Notes: generated from the sequence alone by a model not told the origin. Shown: positions 1 to 9,475, counted from the first letter of the stretch. The stretch is 64,000 nt of DNA from Gammaproteobacteria bacterium (GCA_021324815.1 JAJPIJ010000013.1:111120-175119), one strand, 5' to 3'. Numbers and translations are program-made.

Positions 1-823
1 ACGCCACGACCATGTCGCCGCCGCGTTTGACGCCGGCGATTTGCCGGCCGATGTTGCGCACCGCCCGGGGGGAAAAATCGTCCAGCACATTGACGCCGGG
101 ACGATCCACTGTCGCGGCCCAGGCCGGGGAGACACCGGCGCTGCCGGCGCCGAAGGCGAAGACCAGCAGGCGACCGCCGGACGGCAAGTCGAAGACCGCC
201 GGCGCCGCCGCCTCCGCCAGATTGCGCCCGGCGCCGGCGGTCTGGATGCCGGCCTGGTGCAATACCGCCAGCGTTTCCTTAAGCCCGGCGACACCCCAAT
301 CCAGCACGTGGTTGTTGGCCAGCGAGCAGCAATCGATCCGCGCCGCCGACAGGCACGGCGCGTTGGCAGGATGCATGCGGTAATGGATGCCCTTGCCGCG
401 CCACTCGGATTCGCTCGTGGTCACGGCGGTTTCGAGATTGACGATCCGCGCCGCCGGCCGCCGGCGGTCGAGCTCGGGGAGCGCATCGCCCCAAGGGTAG
501 CTGAAATCCACCGGCCGCTGGATCGGCCCCGTCGCCGCCTCCGCCAGTTCGACATAGCCGAGCGCGGAACGCACATAGGGCTCGTACAGGCGCGGATTGC
601 CGGGGTGGGGCAGGACTTGATCGATGCCGCGGCCGGTCATCACGTCGCCGCACAGGAACAGCGTGACGCCCGCGTTTGATTCCGATGTGGTCACGGCCGG
701 CGCCGCGCGAACCAGCAGGCTGCCCAGCAGCGCGCGGCCGGCCGCCGCCAGAAAGCGCCGCCGGGCCGGCGGGTCCGGCCGCATGGGCGGCCGAGATTCG
801 TCATCGCCGCGCGGCGTGCGCAT
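1..823 (-). CDS. CapA-family phosphoesterase-like protein, 3' end cut by window edge
   Basis: About 274 codons are visible and the frame runs off the left edge. The N-terminus carries a Tat-like signal (an RRRFL motif around residue 22, then a hydrophobic stretch), so export is likely. The body has the CapA/PgsA pattern: FLCGDVMTGRG soon after the signal, a NLETAVT segment and LANNHVLDWG, which are the metal-site motifs of this calcineurin-like family once linked to poly-gamma-glutamate synthesis. The start is ATG at 823, seven bases after the rtcB stop, so it is probably the last visible gene of the NnrS-archease-rtcB run. The substrate is not known. A second in-frame ATG lies 13 codons downstream. 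Confidence 0.8.
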   Translation of the reverse strand, partial: MRTPRGDDESRPPMRPDPPARRRFLAAAGRALLGSLLVRAAPAVTTSESNAGVTLFLCGDVMTGRGIDQVLPHPGNPRLYEPYVRSALGYVELAEAATGPIQRPVDFSYPWGDALPELDRRRPAARIVNLETAVTTSESEWRGKGIHYRMHPANAPCLSAARIDCCSLANNHVLDWGVAGLKETLAVLHQAGIQTAGAGRNLAEAAAPAVFDLPSGGRLLVFAFGAGSAGVSPAWAATVDRPGVNVLDDFSPRAVRNIGRQIAGVKRGGDMVVA

Positions 824-830
824 CCCGTGT

Positions 831-2261
831 CTATCCCTTGATGCATATGAGCGGCTCGACGCGCGCCACCTTGCGCGCAAGTCCCGCCGCATCGGCGGCG
901 TCCACCACCGCCGCGACATCCTTGTAGGCCCCCGGCGCCTCCTCCGCCACACCCCGGCCCGAGGGACTGCGGATCAAAATGCCGCGCCCGGCCAGCTCGT
1001 CGATCACCTGGCGGCCCTTCCAGGTGCGATAGGCCTGGTGGCGGCTCATGGCCCGGCCGGCGCCGTGACAGGCCGAGCTGAAGGACAATTCCTCGGACGT
1101 CATCGTGCCGGCCAGCACGTACGATCCGGTGCCCATGGAGCCGCCGATCAGCACCGGCTGGCCGGCGGCGCGCAGCGGCTCCGGGATGTCGGGGTGCCCC
1201 GGCCCGAAGGCGCGCGTGGCGCCCTTGCGGTGAACGAACAGCTCGCGCGTGACGCCGCCGGCGCGATGCGTTTCGACCTTGCAGGTGTTGTGCGAGACGT
1301 CGTAGAGCAACGGCAGGCGCGCCCGCGGCAGGACGTCGGCGAACACTGCGCGCACGAGATGCGTCAGAATCTGACGGTTGGCCAGCGCGCAATTGATCGC
1401 CGCGCGCATCGCGCCAAGATACTGCTGGCCGACGTCGGAGTTGATGGGCGCGCAGGCGAGCTCGCGATCGGGAAGCCGGATGCCGTGATCGCCCGCGGCG
1501 ATTGTCATCCGCTTCAAAAACTCCGTGCCGATCTGGTGACCCAGCCCGCGCGAGCCGCAGTGAATCATGATCACGATGTCGCCCTGTTTCAGGCCGAAGA
1601 CGCCGGCGGTCGCCGCGTCATGGACGGCGGTGACCTCCTGCACTTCGAGGTAGTGATTGCCGCTGCCCAATGTGCCCATTTCATCGCGCTGGCGCCTCTT
1701 GGCGTGCGCCGACACGCATTCCGGCTTGGCGTGCCGCATCTGGCCCTGCTCCTCGATGCGTTCGAGATCCTCCGCGTCTCCGAAGCCCTGTTCCACCGCC
1801 CAGCGCGCGCCGCCGGCGAGCATGGCGTCCATCTCCTCGGCGTTGAGACGGATGGCGCCGGTGCTGCCCATCCCCGCCGGGATGCGGCGATAGAGTTCAT
1901 CGGCCAGCGCCTTCTGCACCGGCAGGATGTCGGCGCGCGCCAGCCCGGTGTGCAGGCAGCGCACGCCGCAGGAGATGTCGAAGCCCACCCCGCCGGCGGA
2001 CACCACGCCGCCGGCATCCGGATCGAACGCCGCCACGCCGCCGATCGGGAAGCCGTAGCCCCAGTGCGCGTCGGGCATGGCGCAGGCGGCCTGCACGATG
2101 CCGGGCAGCGTCGCCACGTTGACCAGCTGCTCGTAGACCTTGTGATCCATGTCGCGGACCAGCGCCTCCGAGGCATAAATGACGGCGGGCACGCGCATGG
2201 CCCCGTGCGGGGCAATTTCCCATTCGTGTTCGGACCGCCGCTTTAACAGACCAAGGTCCAC
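831..2261 (-). CDS. rtcB: RNA 3'-phosphate/5'-OH ligase RtcB
   Basis: This 476-residue protein is a full-length RtcB, the GTP- and Mn-dependent ligase that joins RNA 2',3'-cyclic phosphate or 3'-phosphate ends to 5'-hydroxyl ends in RNA repair. Visible metal and guanylate motifs are GFDISCGVR (Asp95, Cys98), GSGNHYLEV (about 199-207), HCGSRGLGH (about 234-242) and HGAGRAMSR, whose His399 matches the guanylylated histidine of the family. The start is GTG at 2261, just after the archease stop at 2265-2267, so the two are translated together. Archease is its known activation partner. Its place downstream of two NnrS genes suggests expression under nitrosative stress, which is an inference. Confidence 0.95.
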   Translation of the reverse strand: MDLGLLKRRSEHEWEIAPHGAMRVPAVIYASEALVRDMDHKVYEQLVNVATLPGIVQAACAMPDAHWGYGFPIGGVAAFDPDAGGVVSAGGVGFDISCGVRCLHTGLARADILPVQKALADELYRRIPAGMGSTGAIRLNAEEMDAMLAGGARWAVEQGFGDAEDLERIEEQGQMRHAKPECVSAHAKRRQRDEMGTLGSGNHYLEVQEVTAVHDAATAGVFGLKQGDIVIMIHCGSRGLGHQIGTEFLKRMTIAAGDHGIRLPDRELACAPINSDVGQQYLGAMRAAINCALANRQILTHLVRAVFADVLPRARLPLLYDVSHNTCKVETHRAGGVTRELFVHRKGATRAFGPGHPDIPEPLRAAGQPVLIGGSMGTGSYVLAGTMTSEELSFSSACHGAGRAMSRHQAYRTWKGRQVIDELAGRGILIRSPSGRGVAEEAPGAYKDVAAVVDAADAAGLARKVARVEPLICIKG

Positions 2262-2264
2262 GGT

Positions 2265-2684
2265 TCAAACGTCCACGACCGTCTGCGCCAGCCATTGGCC
2301 ACGGCAGTCCCGGGCGACGCGCAGGGCGGTGTAGGTCGCGCCCTTGACTTCCACCGCCGGCCGGTGCCGCGCCACATCGACGCGCTCCCCCCAGGCGCGC
2401 GCGTCCAGCCGGCCGTCGTTGATATGCACTTCGAATCTGCTGAAAAGCATCTTGTTCACCGCCATCTCAAAGACGAGGCTGTTCAGCCATTCCGCGAACA
2501 GCAGCTCATCGTTCGGCGCCTCGCAGCGCAGCGCAACCTCTTCGCGCGGTGCGATGGTGTTGAGGTCCGCGATCACCGCCGTCAGCGCCAGCGCCGCCTG
2601 CTCGAAGGCCTCGGCCCTGGTCGCCCCGAAGCCGCGCACGCCCATGTCGGCCTCGTGGGGGAAGTGCTCCCAATGGCCGCTCAT
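2265..2684 (-). CDS. Archease, RtcB cofactor
   Basis: This is a 139-residue archease (old name DUF101). It starts with the family pattern HEADMGVRGFGAT near residue 9 and ends in a hydrophobic VVDV tail, as archeases do. Archease speeds the guanylylation step and turnover of RtcB. Acidic residues in the HEADMG and IADLNTI segments would bind the metal. The ATG at 2684 overlaps the TGA of the upstream NnrS-like gene (ATGA), and rtcB follows three bases after its stop, so all three genes are probably on one transcript. Confidence 0.92.
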   Translation of the reverse strand: MSGHWEHFPHEADMGVRGFGATRAEAFEQAALALTAVIADLNTIAPREEVALRCEAPNDELLFAEWLNSLVFEMAVNKMLFSRFEVHINDGRLDARAWGERVDVARHRPAVEVKGATYTALRVARDCRGQWLAQTVVDV

Positions 2685-3826
2685 GACCGCCGCACGTGAA
2701 CCAGGAGAGCCAGCAACAGCGCATAGGCACCCGACCAGCACGCGGCCGCCGTCAGCAGAAGCGAATCGCCGCCGGCGACGTGGGCCGCCGCAAGGCGCGC
2801 GCAGGTGGCGGCGGCGATCAACACCGTGCCGATGACGGGCGCCCGGACGCGGGCGGGATCGAGCCTCGCCCGCGTCACGGCGACGCGCGCCATGACGTTC
2901 AACGTCAGGGTTCCCAGCGCCCCGACCGTGAGCGCGTGCAGCGCCGTGGTCACCGCGCCTCCCGCCAGCCACGCCCGCGCAAACAGCAACAGGCCAACAG
3001 CGATCCAGGCGTAACCGACGCCAAGGCACCACAGATCCGGCCGCGCGCGCGCCGCCCATAGCCGCCAGCGCAGCATGCGCACCAGCGCCATGACGCCCGC
3101 CGCGGCGATCGCAATTCCCGCCGGAACGCGGCCCCACGGAATCACCGCCAGGATCAAGGCCACGACCACGCTGGCGATCAAGCCGGCCTCCAGTCGCGGT
3201 TGGACGCGCGGCCCGAGATACTGCCCCTGACGATAGAACTGGCCCGCGGCCGCCGGCGCGATGATGCGGCCGCCCATGAACAGCATCAGCAGCGCGAACA
3301 GCAGCACCGCCTCGGCATAGGCCAGGTGTTGCGCCCCGCCGGCGGCCGCGTATCTGGCGATCTCCTGCGCGATGGCGGCGAGCGCAATCCCGGCGATCAT
3401 GAATACAAAGGACTGGTTGCGCGCCTTCTTCGCGGCCCGCAGATATTTCGGCGCGACCTCCATGACCAGCATGACCACAAAGGCGCTGTTGAAGGCGACG
3501 GCCGCCGGATTCCGGGGCAGGAGCAGAAAGGACGTGCGCGCGGCGATCCACAGGCCGAGCAATGCGAGCAGCCGGCCCGGGGGAAGGCTGCCCAGCAGAT
3601 AGCCGGCGATCACGGCGAGCGCGTAGCCGAACAGCATTTCGTGCGCATGGCCGAGGCTGCCCGTCAGGGCCGGTGGCACGCGCTGAAATCCGGTCATGCC
3701 GAGGACGGAGAGCGGCAGCACCAGGATTGCGTGCATTGTCGCCAAGGGGAAAAAAATCTCGTGCGCGGGCAATCGATGGGAAAGCCATGGGGATGCCGTC
3801 GAGTGATGGGTTGCGCCGGAGGTCAC
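2681..3826 (-). CDS. NnrS family membrane protein (copy 2)
   Basis: A 381-residue, very hydrophobic protein with about 11-12 predicted membrane segments. It carries the NnrS pattern near the start (FFPLATMHAILVLPL, then GHAHEMLFGY around residue 82) and a conserved histidine in a LHALTVGALGTL segment near residue 285. NnrS proteins are haem- and copper-containing membrane proteins that relieve nitrosative stress in denitrifiers. It lies 49 bases after the first NnrS gene and overlaps the archease start by four bases. The sequence diverges from copy 1, so the two are paralogues rather than a recent duplicate. Confidence 0.85.
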   Translation of the reverse strand: MTSGATHHSTASPWLSHRLPAHEIFFPLATMHAILVLPLSVLGMTGFQRVPPALTGSLGHAHEMLFGYALAVIAGYLLGSLPPGRLLALLGLWIAARTSFLLLPRNPAAVAFNSAFVVMLVMEVAPKYLRAAKKARNQSFVFMIAGIALAAIAQEIARYAAAGGAQHLAYAEAVLLFALLMLFMGGRIIAPAAAGQFYRQGQYLGPRVQPRLEAGLIASVVVALILAVIPWGRVPAGIAIAAAGVMALVRMLRWRLWAARARPDLWCLGVGYAWIAVGLLLFARAWLAGGAVTTALHALTVGALGTLTLNVMARVAVTRARLDPARVRAPVIGTVLIAAATCARLAAAHVAGGDSLLLTAAACWSGAYALLLALLVHVRRS

Positions 3827-3875
3827 GAGCCGATTCTACGCCTGCGCCGCGCCCCGGGGATGCCTGCGCCGGCGG

Positions 3876-5087
3876 TCAGCCGGGACGGCCGTCGGCACGT
3901 GGACGCAGCAGCTTGGGCGCATAGACGATCAAATAGATCAAAAACGCCCCCGCCCACAGGCAGCTCGCGACATGGGTCGCCACAACGATGTTGACCGCCG
4001 GCACCGCCAGGGGGGTGATGATCCGCAACATTGCGGCGAACGAAATCATCAGATAGGCCGCGGCGATGACCGGCGCGACCTTGAGCGGCCGGCCGGTGTG
4101 GCCCAGCGCCACCCGCGACATCATCCCCAGCGTGAAGGTGCCGATGGCGCCGGCGCCGAGGCCGTGGATGGCGTCCTGCCATCGCATCCAGCCCGTGAGC
4201 GACGCCGCCCTGAGCAGCAGCCCGATCACCACCCAGGCGTAGCCCAGATGCAGCACCCACAGGATCGGCCGGCCCGCCGTCTTCACCGTCTGCCAGCCGC
4301 GCATGCGCCAGGCGTTGATGGCGCCGGCCGTCAATGCCGCCAGGCCCTGCAACCAGGGCAGGGCGGGAATGAACTCCAGTCCCGTCAACGCCAGCACGGC
4401 GTACAGCGCCCACCGGTCGGTCCAGTTGGGTTCGCGCGGCGGACTGCCGACCGCATTGGCGGTGAAGCTCGGCACCACGCGTCCGCCCACGACCACCATG
4501 AGCACGGTGACCAGATCGATCGCCGTCTTGAGGCCCAGCTCCTCTCCATTCGGGACGATCCGCATGGCGCCCAGATGAATCAGCGCATCGGCGGCGGCGA
4601 ACGCCATCAGCACCCGCGGAAACAGGAAATGGCGCGGTTTGCCGGCGGCGACGATGGACGGGCGGATGGCCGCCGCCAGCGCCGGGAAAAAAGCCGCATC
4701 AACGATCGCAACCAGCCACAGCGGCAGCCACGCGCTCAGCAACATCGCCGCGCGGCCGGCCAGCCAGATCGCGGCCAACGCCGCCAGCGCGCCGCCCCTG
4801 TGTCCCGGCACGCCGGTCCAGTTCGGGACCGCCGTCAGCAGAAATCCCGCGATGACGGCGGCGGTGAAGCCGAAAATCATCTCATGGCCGTGCCACACCG
4901 GCGCCATGTAATTCATGGGCAGCGGGAAGACGGCGCCGTAGATAAGCGACCACAACGGCATCCACACCGAGGCGGCAAGCGCCGCGAGCAGGAAGAACGG
5001 CCGGAACCCCAGCGCCCAGACGGGATGTGACCAGGAACGCATCACCTGCCCACGCGCGCGGACAAGGCGGAAAAACGAACGCGGCAT
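3876..5087 (-). CDS. nnrS: NnrS family nitric oxide stress protein (copy 1)
   Basis: A 403-residue membrane protein with about 12 membrane segments and the classic NnrS features: PVWALGFRPFFLLAAL near residue 22, WHGHEMIFGFTAAVIAGFLLTAV near 64, and DAIHGLGAGAIGTFTLGMMSRV near 280, whose histidines are the proposed haem ligands. NnrS is found next to nitrite or nitric oxide reductase genes and protects against NO under denitrifying growth. A strong AAGGAG ribosome site lies just upstream of the ATG at 5087. An in-frame ATG 15 codons in could also serve. It is the first gene of the five-gene minus-strand run. Confidence 0.92.
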   Translation of the reverse strand: MPRSFFRLVRARGQVMRSWSHPVWALGFRPFFLLAALAASVWMPLWSLIYGAVFPLPMNYMAPVWHGHEMIFGFTAAVIAGFLLTAVPNWTGVPGHRGGALAALAAIWLAGRAAMLLSAWLPLWLVAIVDAAFFPALAAAIRPSIVAAGKPRHFLFPRVLMAFAAADALIHLGAMRIVPNGEELGLKTAIDLVTVLMVVVGGRVVPSFTANAVGSPPREPNWTDRWALYAVLALTGLEFIPALPWLQGLAALTAGAINAWRMRGWQTVKTAGRPILWVLHLGYAWVVIGLLLRAASLTGWMRWQDAIHGLGAGAIGTFTLGMMSRVALGHTGRPLKVAPVIAAAYLMISFAAMLRIITPLAVPAVNIVVATHVASCLWAGAFLIYLIVYAPKLLRPRADGRPG

Positions 5088-5169
5088 CCCATGGACATTT
5101 CTCCTTGAGCCGCCACCGGGGCGGCATCGTCAAAATATACACCCGCTTCAGACCGGCGCACTGTTGTGT

Positions 5170-6858
5170 TCAGGGCCTGGGAAGCATGGAAACGACATGG
5201 TCGGCGACACGGAAGCTGTTGGCGTAGATGGTGAAGGTAAAGGGGACGCTGCCGCCCGTGGGCATGAAGCTGCCATCGCTGACGTACAGGTTCTCGACGT
5301 CGTGCACGCGGCAGTGACTGTCGAGCACGGAGGTCGCCGGATCGGCGCCGAAGCGGCAGCCGCCGGCCTGGAGATTGGGCGTGGGCGCGCCGTTCGGCGC
5401 CGAGACCACATCGCGGAATTTCATCCGCTCGAGCACCGGCCGCGCACGATCGGAGAGATACTGCGACACCCTGTCGTCATGGGGATGGCGGCCGATGCGC
5501 ACGCGCGCCACCGGCAATCCCCATTTGTCCTTCACCACCGGATCGAGCGTCACAAAGCAATCGTCTTGTGGCAGCCAGTCACAGAAGATTTCAAAGCGCA
5601 GAATGCGGCTCGTCTTGAACACCTGCTCCAGCCGGCGCTTGAGCGTCGCGCCCCACACCAGCGTGCCATCCTCCGCGAATCGCTCGGAGAGCGCGCGGGC
5701 GAGGTAGCCGGGGGAGTTGAGCACGAAATCGATGGTGCCGCCCTTGGCCCTTCCACCCAGCGCCGGGTCCTCGATGTGATACCAATCCTGCAAGCCGCGG
5801 TTGACGAACGGCCCGATCTGTTTCATCTCTTCGACCACGCCGGCGTCCATCCCGTCATAGGGCAGATGGCCGGCGCCCGTCGCGCCGGCGGAGAAGATCA
5901 GGTTGCGGCCCACCTGGCCGCGATTGTTGCCCAGGCCCCGCGGATGCTTCGGGCCGGTCGACAGCAGCAGGAGGCGCGCGGATTCGATCGCCTGGCAGGC
6001 GACGACATAGACATGCGCATCCACGCGCCGCTGGATGCCTTCCCGATCGTAATAGAGGGCGCCGGTGACGCGGCCGCGGTGGTCGCTTGTCAGCTTGAAA
6101 ACATGGGCGTGGGGCCGGATCTCGCAGCGACCGGTGGCGACGGCGCGATCGAGGAGCGCGGCGCGCGCGCCGCCCTTGGCGCCGCTGGCGCAGCCGTAGC
6201 TGCCGCAGAAGCCGGAATACTGGCAGCCGCCGCGACCCCTAGCCGGCGCCGGCAGGATGGCGCGGGCCACCGGCAGCGGCGTCAGGCCGAGCTCGCCGCA
6301 GGCGCGATCGATCCACCCCGCGAGCACGTGCTCCCGCGTGGGCGGAAAGGGGAAGTCGGCGGTCGAGCGCGGCTCGGCGAAGCGGTGCGAAACGACGCGG
6401 CCGGAGACGCCGACCTCGCGCTCGACCCGGGCGTAGTAAGGCTCGAGATCGTCGTAACTGATCGGCCAGTCGGCGATGTTCGCGCCGGCGATGGGACCGA
6501 AGGTGTCGAGCAGATGAAAATCGTCCGGCTTGAGGCGGAAGAACTGGCCGCTCATGAAATTCGACGAGCCGCCGACGCAATTGCCGTTCCAGTAATCGTG
6601 GCCGGATTTCGGATCGGAGGTGGGCAGCGCCGACCAGCCGCCGTCGGCGGGCTCCTCGATCACCTGCGGCTCGTCGAGGTGACTCGATCGGAACGGCCGG
6701 CGGTGGCAGCAGGCGAGTTCGTCCTTGTAGAAATCCTTCTCCGTGAACCAGGGACCCTTTTCCAGCACCACCACCGAGAAGCCGGCCCGCGCAGCCTCGA
6801 AGGCCACCGGGGCGCCACCGGCGCCGCTGCCGATCACGCAAACGTCGCAGTCCTTCAC
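5170..6858 (-). CDS. GMC-family FAD-dependent oxidoreductase
   Basis: About 562 residues. The GTG start overlaps the stop of the upstream subunit gene (GTGA), and this start places the FAD dinucleotide motif VIGSGAGG at residues 8-15, as expected. Other GMC features are CVGGSSNFMSGQF near 95-110 and a C-terminal GSFMPTGGSVPFTFTIYANS segment. A cysteine-rich stretch (CQYSGFCGSYGCASGAK) is typical of membrane-linked bacterial GMC dehydrogenases. With its partner it resembles the large subunit of gluconate or alcohol dehydrogenases that pass electrons to the respiratory chain. The substrate cannot be told from the sequence. It sits back to back with the pqqB operon. Confidence 0.88.
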   Translation of the reverse strand: MKDCDVCVIGSGAGGAPVAFEAARAGFSVVVLEKGPWFTEKDFYKDELACCHRRPFRSSHLDEPQVIEEPADGGWSALPTSDPKSGHDYWNGNCVGGSSNFMSGQFFRLKPDDFHLLDTFGPIAGANIADWPISYDDLEPYYARVEREVGVSGRVVSHRFAEPRSTADFPFPPTREHVLAGWIDRACGELGLTPLPVARAILPAPARGRGGCQYSGFCGSYGCASGAKGGARAALLDRAVATGRCEIRPHAHVFKLTSDHRGRVTGALYYDREGIQRRVDAHVYVVACQAIESARLLLLSTGPKHPRGLGNNRGQVGRNLIFSAGATGAGHLPYDGMDAGVVEEMKQIGPFVNRGLQDWYHIEDPALGGRAKGGTIDFVLNSPGYLARALSERFAEDGTLVWGATLKRRLEQVFKTSRILRFEIFCDWLPQDDCFVTLDPVVKDKWGLPVARVRIGRHPHDDRVSQYLSDRARPVLERMKFRDVVSAPNGAPTPNLQAGGCRFGADPATSVLDSHCRVHDVENLYVSDGSFMPTGGSVPFTFTIYANSFRVADHVVSMLPRP

Positions 6859-7409
6859 CGCTTCAGCAACTCGAAATAACGCTTGTCCGCCGGCGGGCGG
6901 GGGAAGCCGGGTATGTAATCCAGCCATGTCCAACCGGCCTCGCGGGTGTTGCCGCCGTACACGGGATCGGTCAGCAGCGCCTCGAGCAGGTAATATAGCA
7001 GCAGCGCCAGCCAGTTCCTGCCCGCCTCGCTCCCCCGCTCCATCCGGCGAAGCAGCGCCTCCCGCCCGGACACCGTGAGCGTGTCAAACGATCCGCCTGC
7101 ATGATCCCGGACCCATGTCTTTTGCAGCCAGCCGGCGCCCGCCAGCAGAAATTTTTTCTCCTGCGGATCCGCATCCGGCGCGTCGAGGGCCGCGCGCAGA
7201 TAGCCGATGGCGTTGATCTGCGCGGCGCCGGGCGCGCCGGCCTCCACCGGCAGGAGGTGCGCCTGCACCGACGCAATGATTTCCCAGAGGGGGTCGGAAC
7301 CCGCGTCGGTGGCGGCGGGGACCGGGGCGGCATCCGCGATTTCCGTCACGCCGAGAACGAGGCCGGCACCGGCGGTCAGGCTTTTCAGAAACGCCCGCCG
7401 GCGCAGCAA
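6855..7409 (-). CDS. Tat-exported gluconate 2-dehydrogenase subunit 3-like protein
   Basis: About 184 residues. A Tat signal with an RRRAFLKSLTAGAG core is followed by a domain like subunit 3 of gluconate 2-dehydrogenase, the small partner of membrane GMC enzymes. Export together with the GMC subunit is known for this family. I chose the TTG at 7409 because a GGAGAG site lies six bases upstream and it puts the twin arginines at residues 3-5. A GTG at 7427 and a TTG at 7547 are alternatives. It overlaps the downstream GMC gene by four bases, so the two subunits should be made in a fixed ratio. Confidence 0.8.
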   Translation of the reverse strand: MLRRRAFLKSLTAGAGLVLGVTEIADAAPVPAATDAGSDPLWEIIASVQAHLLPVEAGAPGAAQINAIGYLRAALDAPDADPQEKKFLLAGAGWLQKTWVRDHAGGSFDTLTVSGREALLRRMERGSEAGRNWLALLLYYLLEALLTDPVYGGNTREAGWTWLDYIPGFPRPPADKRYFELLKR

Positions 7410-7549
7410 CAGGCGCTCTCCTATCACCCTGGCCTGCGCGGCATGGGAATAACGGAATGCCGGGCGCGTGGTGGAAACAACGGATGTGGCGCGCGTGATT
7501 TTCACTGGCGGGCGGGTTGTATCACCCCGGCTGGAGCAAATCCGCAATT

Positions 7550-7589
7550 CGCGGTTTTTATCAACCAGCGCTGGTTATGTGAAACCGCG
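7550..7589. promoter_or_regulatory. 40-bp interrupted palindrome between divergent genes
   Basis: The arms are exactly centred on 7569/7570: CGCGGTTT, five unmatched bases, AACCAGC, then GCTGGTT, five unmatched bases, AAACCGCG. Thirty of 40 positions are paired. It lies between the GMC subunit gene (minus) and the Fnr box of pqqB (plus). It could be an operator for a dimeric regulator or a strong RNA hairpin. No run of T follows it in either direction, so a simple terminator is less likely. Confidence 0.5.
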
Positions 7590-7698
7590 GCGATGGCGGT
7601 TTTCATTGGTTCGACGGTTTCCTTGACGTGCATCCGCGCAAAAGGGCGATGATTTTATGATGATGACCGCCGGCCGGCGAAAATTAATTCGAGGAAAT

Positions 7699-7712
7699 TT
7701 GATCTGGATCAA
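7699..7712. promoter_or_regulatory. Fnr/Anr-type box upstream of pqqB
   Basis: The sequence TTGATCTGGATCAA is a perfect match to the TTGAT-N4-ATCAA consensus of Fnr, Anr or Dnr regulators. It is centred 82 bases before the pqqB start. A class II promoter would then start near 7747, but I see only a weak -10. It could also act on the divergent GMC genes. Confidence 0.8.
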
Positions 7713-7787
7713 AAAGAATGCAAAGCGGGCGGAGCACACATTAGAGCTGATGATATTGGCATGGACGGTGCCTGAAGTGTCGGCCAT

Positions 7788-8708
7788 ATGCGAATACATA
7801 TTCTTGGCTCGGGCGCGGGCGGCGGGTTCCCGCAGTGGAATTGCAACTGCCGAAACTGCGACGGCTTCCGCAAGGGGACCATTCGGGCCCGCCGCCGCAC
7901 GCAGTCATCCATCGCGGTGAGCAGCGACTCCCTGAACTGGGTGCTGTTCAACGCCTCCCCCGACATCCTCGCCCAGCTGCATGCCCTGCCCGCCATGCAG
8001 CCGGCGAGAGCGGTTCGTGACACCGGCATCCGCGGCATCGTGCTCATCGACAGCCAGATCGATCACACGACGGGGCTGCTGATGTTGCGCGAGTGCACCC
8101 GGCCGTTGCGCGTATATTGCACCGAGGCCGTGTACGAGGACCTAACCACGGGGAATCCGATCTGCGACGTGCTTTCGCATTTTTGCACCGTGGACTGGCA
8201 ACCCATCCGGTTCAACGGCGCCGGCTGCACGTTCACGGTGCCGGGGGTGGAGCGCCTGTGCCTTGCGGCCCATCCACTCAAGAGCAAGGCGCCACCCTAC
8301 TCGCCGCATCGGAATCATCCCCATGTCGGCGACACCATCGGCGTTGTCATCGAGGATCTCACGACGGGCGGCAGGCTGTTTTACGCGCCGGGACTGGGGG
8401 AAATGGAGCCCCACGTCCTGCCGCTGATGCGGAACGCCGATTGCGTGCTGGTTGACGGCACCTTCTGGCGCGAGGACGAAATGGCGGCGGCGGGGATCGC
8501 CGACAAGCGTTCCCGGGAGCTCGGACATCTGCCGCAATCCGGTCCCGGTGGAATCATCGAGGTACTGGCGCCGCTGTCGAGGCCCCGGAAGATTTTGATT
8601 CACATCAACAACACGAATCCGATCCTGGACGAGGATTCGCCCGAACGGGCGGAGCTGACGCGTGCAGGCATCGAGGTTTCCCACGACGGAATGGAGATCG
8701 CACTATGA
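7788..8708 (+). CDS. pqqB: PQQ biosynthesis protein PqqB
   Basis: A 306-residue PqqB of the metallo-beta-lactamase fold, full length. It opens with [17 protein letters not shown], the family hallmark including the structural zinc cysteines (CNCRNC), and carries [16 protein letters not shown] near residue 85-100, the metal site. PqqB acts in the oxidation of the processed Glu-Tyr precursor of PQQ. The ATG at 7788 has no clear ribosome site. The gene overlaps pqqC by four bases (ATGA) and is the first gene after the Fnr-type box at 7699. No pqqA lies upstream here; the only pqqA seen is at 21970-22047. Confidence 0.95.
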   Translation: MRIHILGSGAGGGFPQWNCNCRNCDGFRKGTIRARRRTQSSIAVSSDSLNWVLFNASPDILAQLHALPAMQPARAVRDTGIRGIVLIDSQIDHTTGLLMLRECTRPLRVYCTEAVYEDLTTGNPICDVLSHFCTVDWQPIRFNGAGCTFTVPGVERLCLAAHPLKSKAPPYSPHRNHPHVGDTIGVVIEDLTTGGRLFYAPGLGEMEPHVLPLMRNADCVLVDGTFWREDEMAAAGIADKRSRELGHLPQSGPGGIIEVLAPLSRPRKILIHINNTNPILDEDSPERAELTRAGIEVSHDGMEIAL

Positions 8709-9475
8709 CTTTCCTGAGCAACATCAATCTTGCCATCGCTGAGAATTTCGAGGCGGACGATCAACCCTGGTCGCGCGACGAGTTCGAGCGCCGGCTGCGC
8801 GCCAAGGCGAAGTCCTACCACATTCACCACGAGTTTCACGTGCTCATGAACGAGGGCAGGCTCGACCCGGCGGCCATCCGGGGCTGGGTCGCCAACCGCT
8901 TCTACTACCAGGTGGCCATCCCGGTGAAGGACGCGGCGATCATGGCCAACTGCCCGCACCGTGACGTGCGCCGGCATTGGATACAACGCATCATCGATCA
9001 TGACGGCACGCAGGGCGAGGAGGGCGGCATCGAGGCCTGGCTGCGCCTCGGCGAGGCGGTGGGCCTGACGCGCGAGGAGCTGTGGGATCAGCGGCACGTT
9101 TTGCCCGGCGTGCGCTTCGCGGTGGACGCCTACATCAACTTCGCGCGCCGGGTGTCGTGGCAGGAGGCGGCGTGCTCATCGCTCACCGAGCTGTTCGCGC
9201 CCACCATCCACCAGCAGCGGCTGGACAACTGGCCCCGGCACTATCCCTGGATCAAGCCCGAGGGCTACGCCTATTTCCGCAAGCGGCTGTTCGAGGCGCC
9301 GCGTGACGTGAAGAACGGCCTCAAGATCACGCTCGACTCCTTCAAGACCCGCGCCGAGCAGGAACACGCGCTCCACATCCTGCAGTTCAAGCTTGACGTC
9401 TTGTGGACCATGGTCGATGCGATGTGGATGGCGTACATCGCCCAAAAGCCGCCGTACTGGAATATCGAGCAATGA
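8705..9475 (+). CDS. pqqC: Pyrroloquinoline-quinone synthase PqqC
   Basis: A 256-residue PqqC, the cofactor-free oxidase that closes the ring and carries out the final oxidations to PQQ. It shows the haem-oxygenase-like helical fold pattern with [16 protein letters not shown] near residue 38, then a NRFYYQ segment, and [17 protein letters not shown] near residue 85, which hold the active-site histidines and arginines. Length and motifs are normal for the family. The ATG overlaps the pqqB stop, so pqqB and pqqC are coupled. A disrupted pqqD follows after 24 bases. Confidence 0.95.
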   Translation: MTFLSNINLAIAENFEADDQPWSRDEFERRLRAKAKSYHIHHEFHVLMNEGRLDPAAIRGWVANRFYYQVAIPVKDAAIMANCPHRDVRRHWIQRIIDHDGTQGEEGGIEAWLRLGEAVGLTREELWDQRHVLPGVRFAVDAYINFARRVSWQEAACSSLTELFAPTIHQQRLDNWPRHYPWIKPEGYAYFRKRLFEAPRDVKNGLKITLDSFKTRAEQEHALHILQFKLDVLWTMVDAMWMAYIAQKPPYWNIEQ

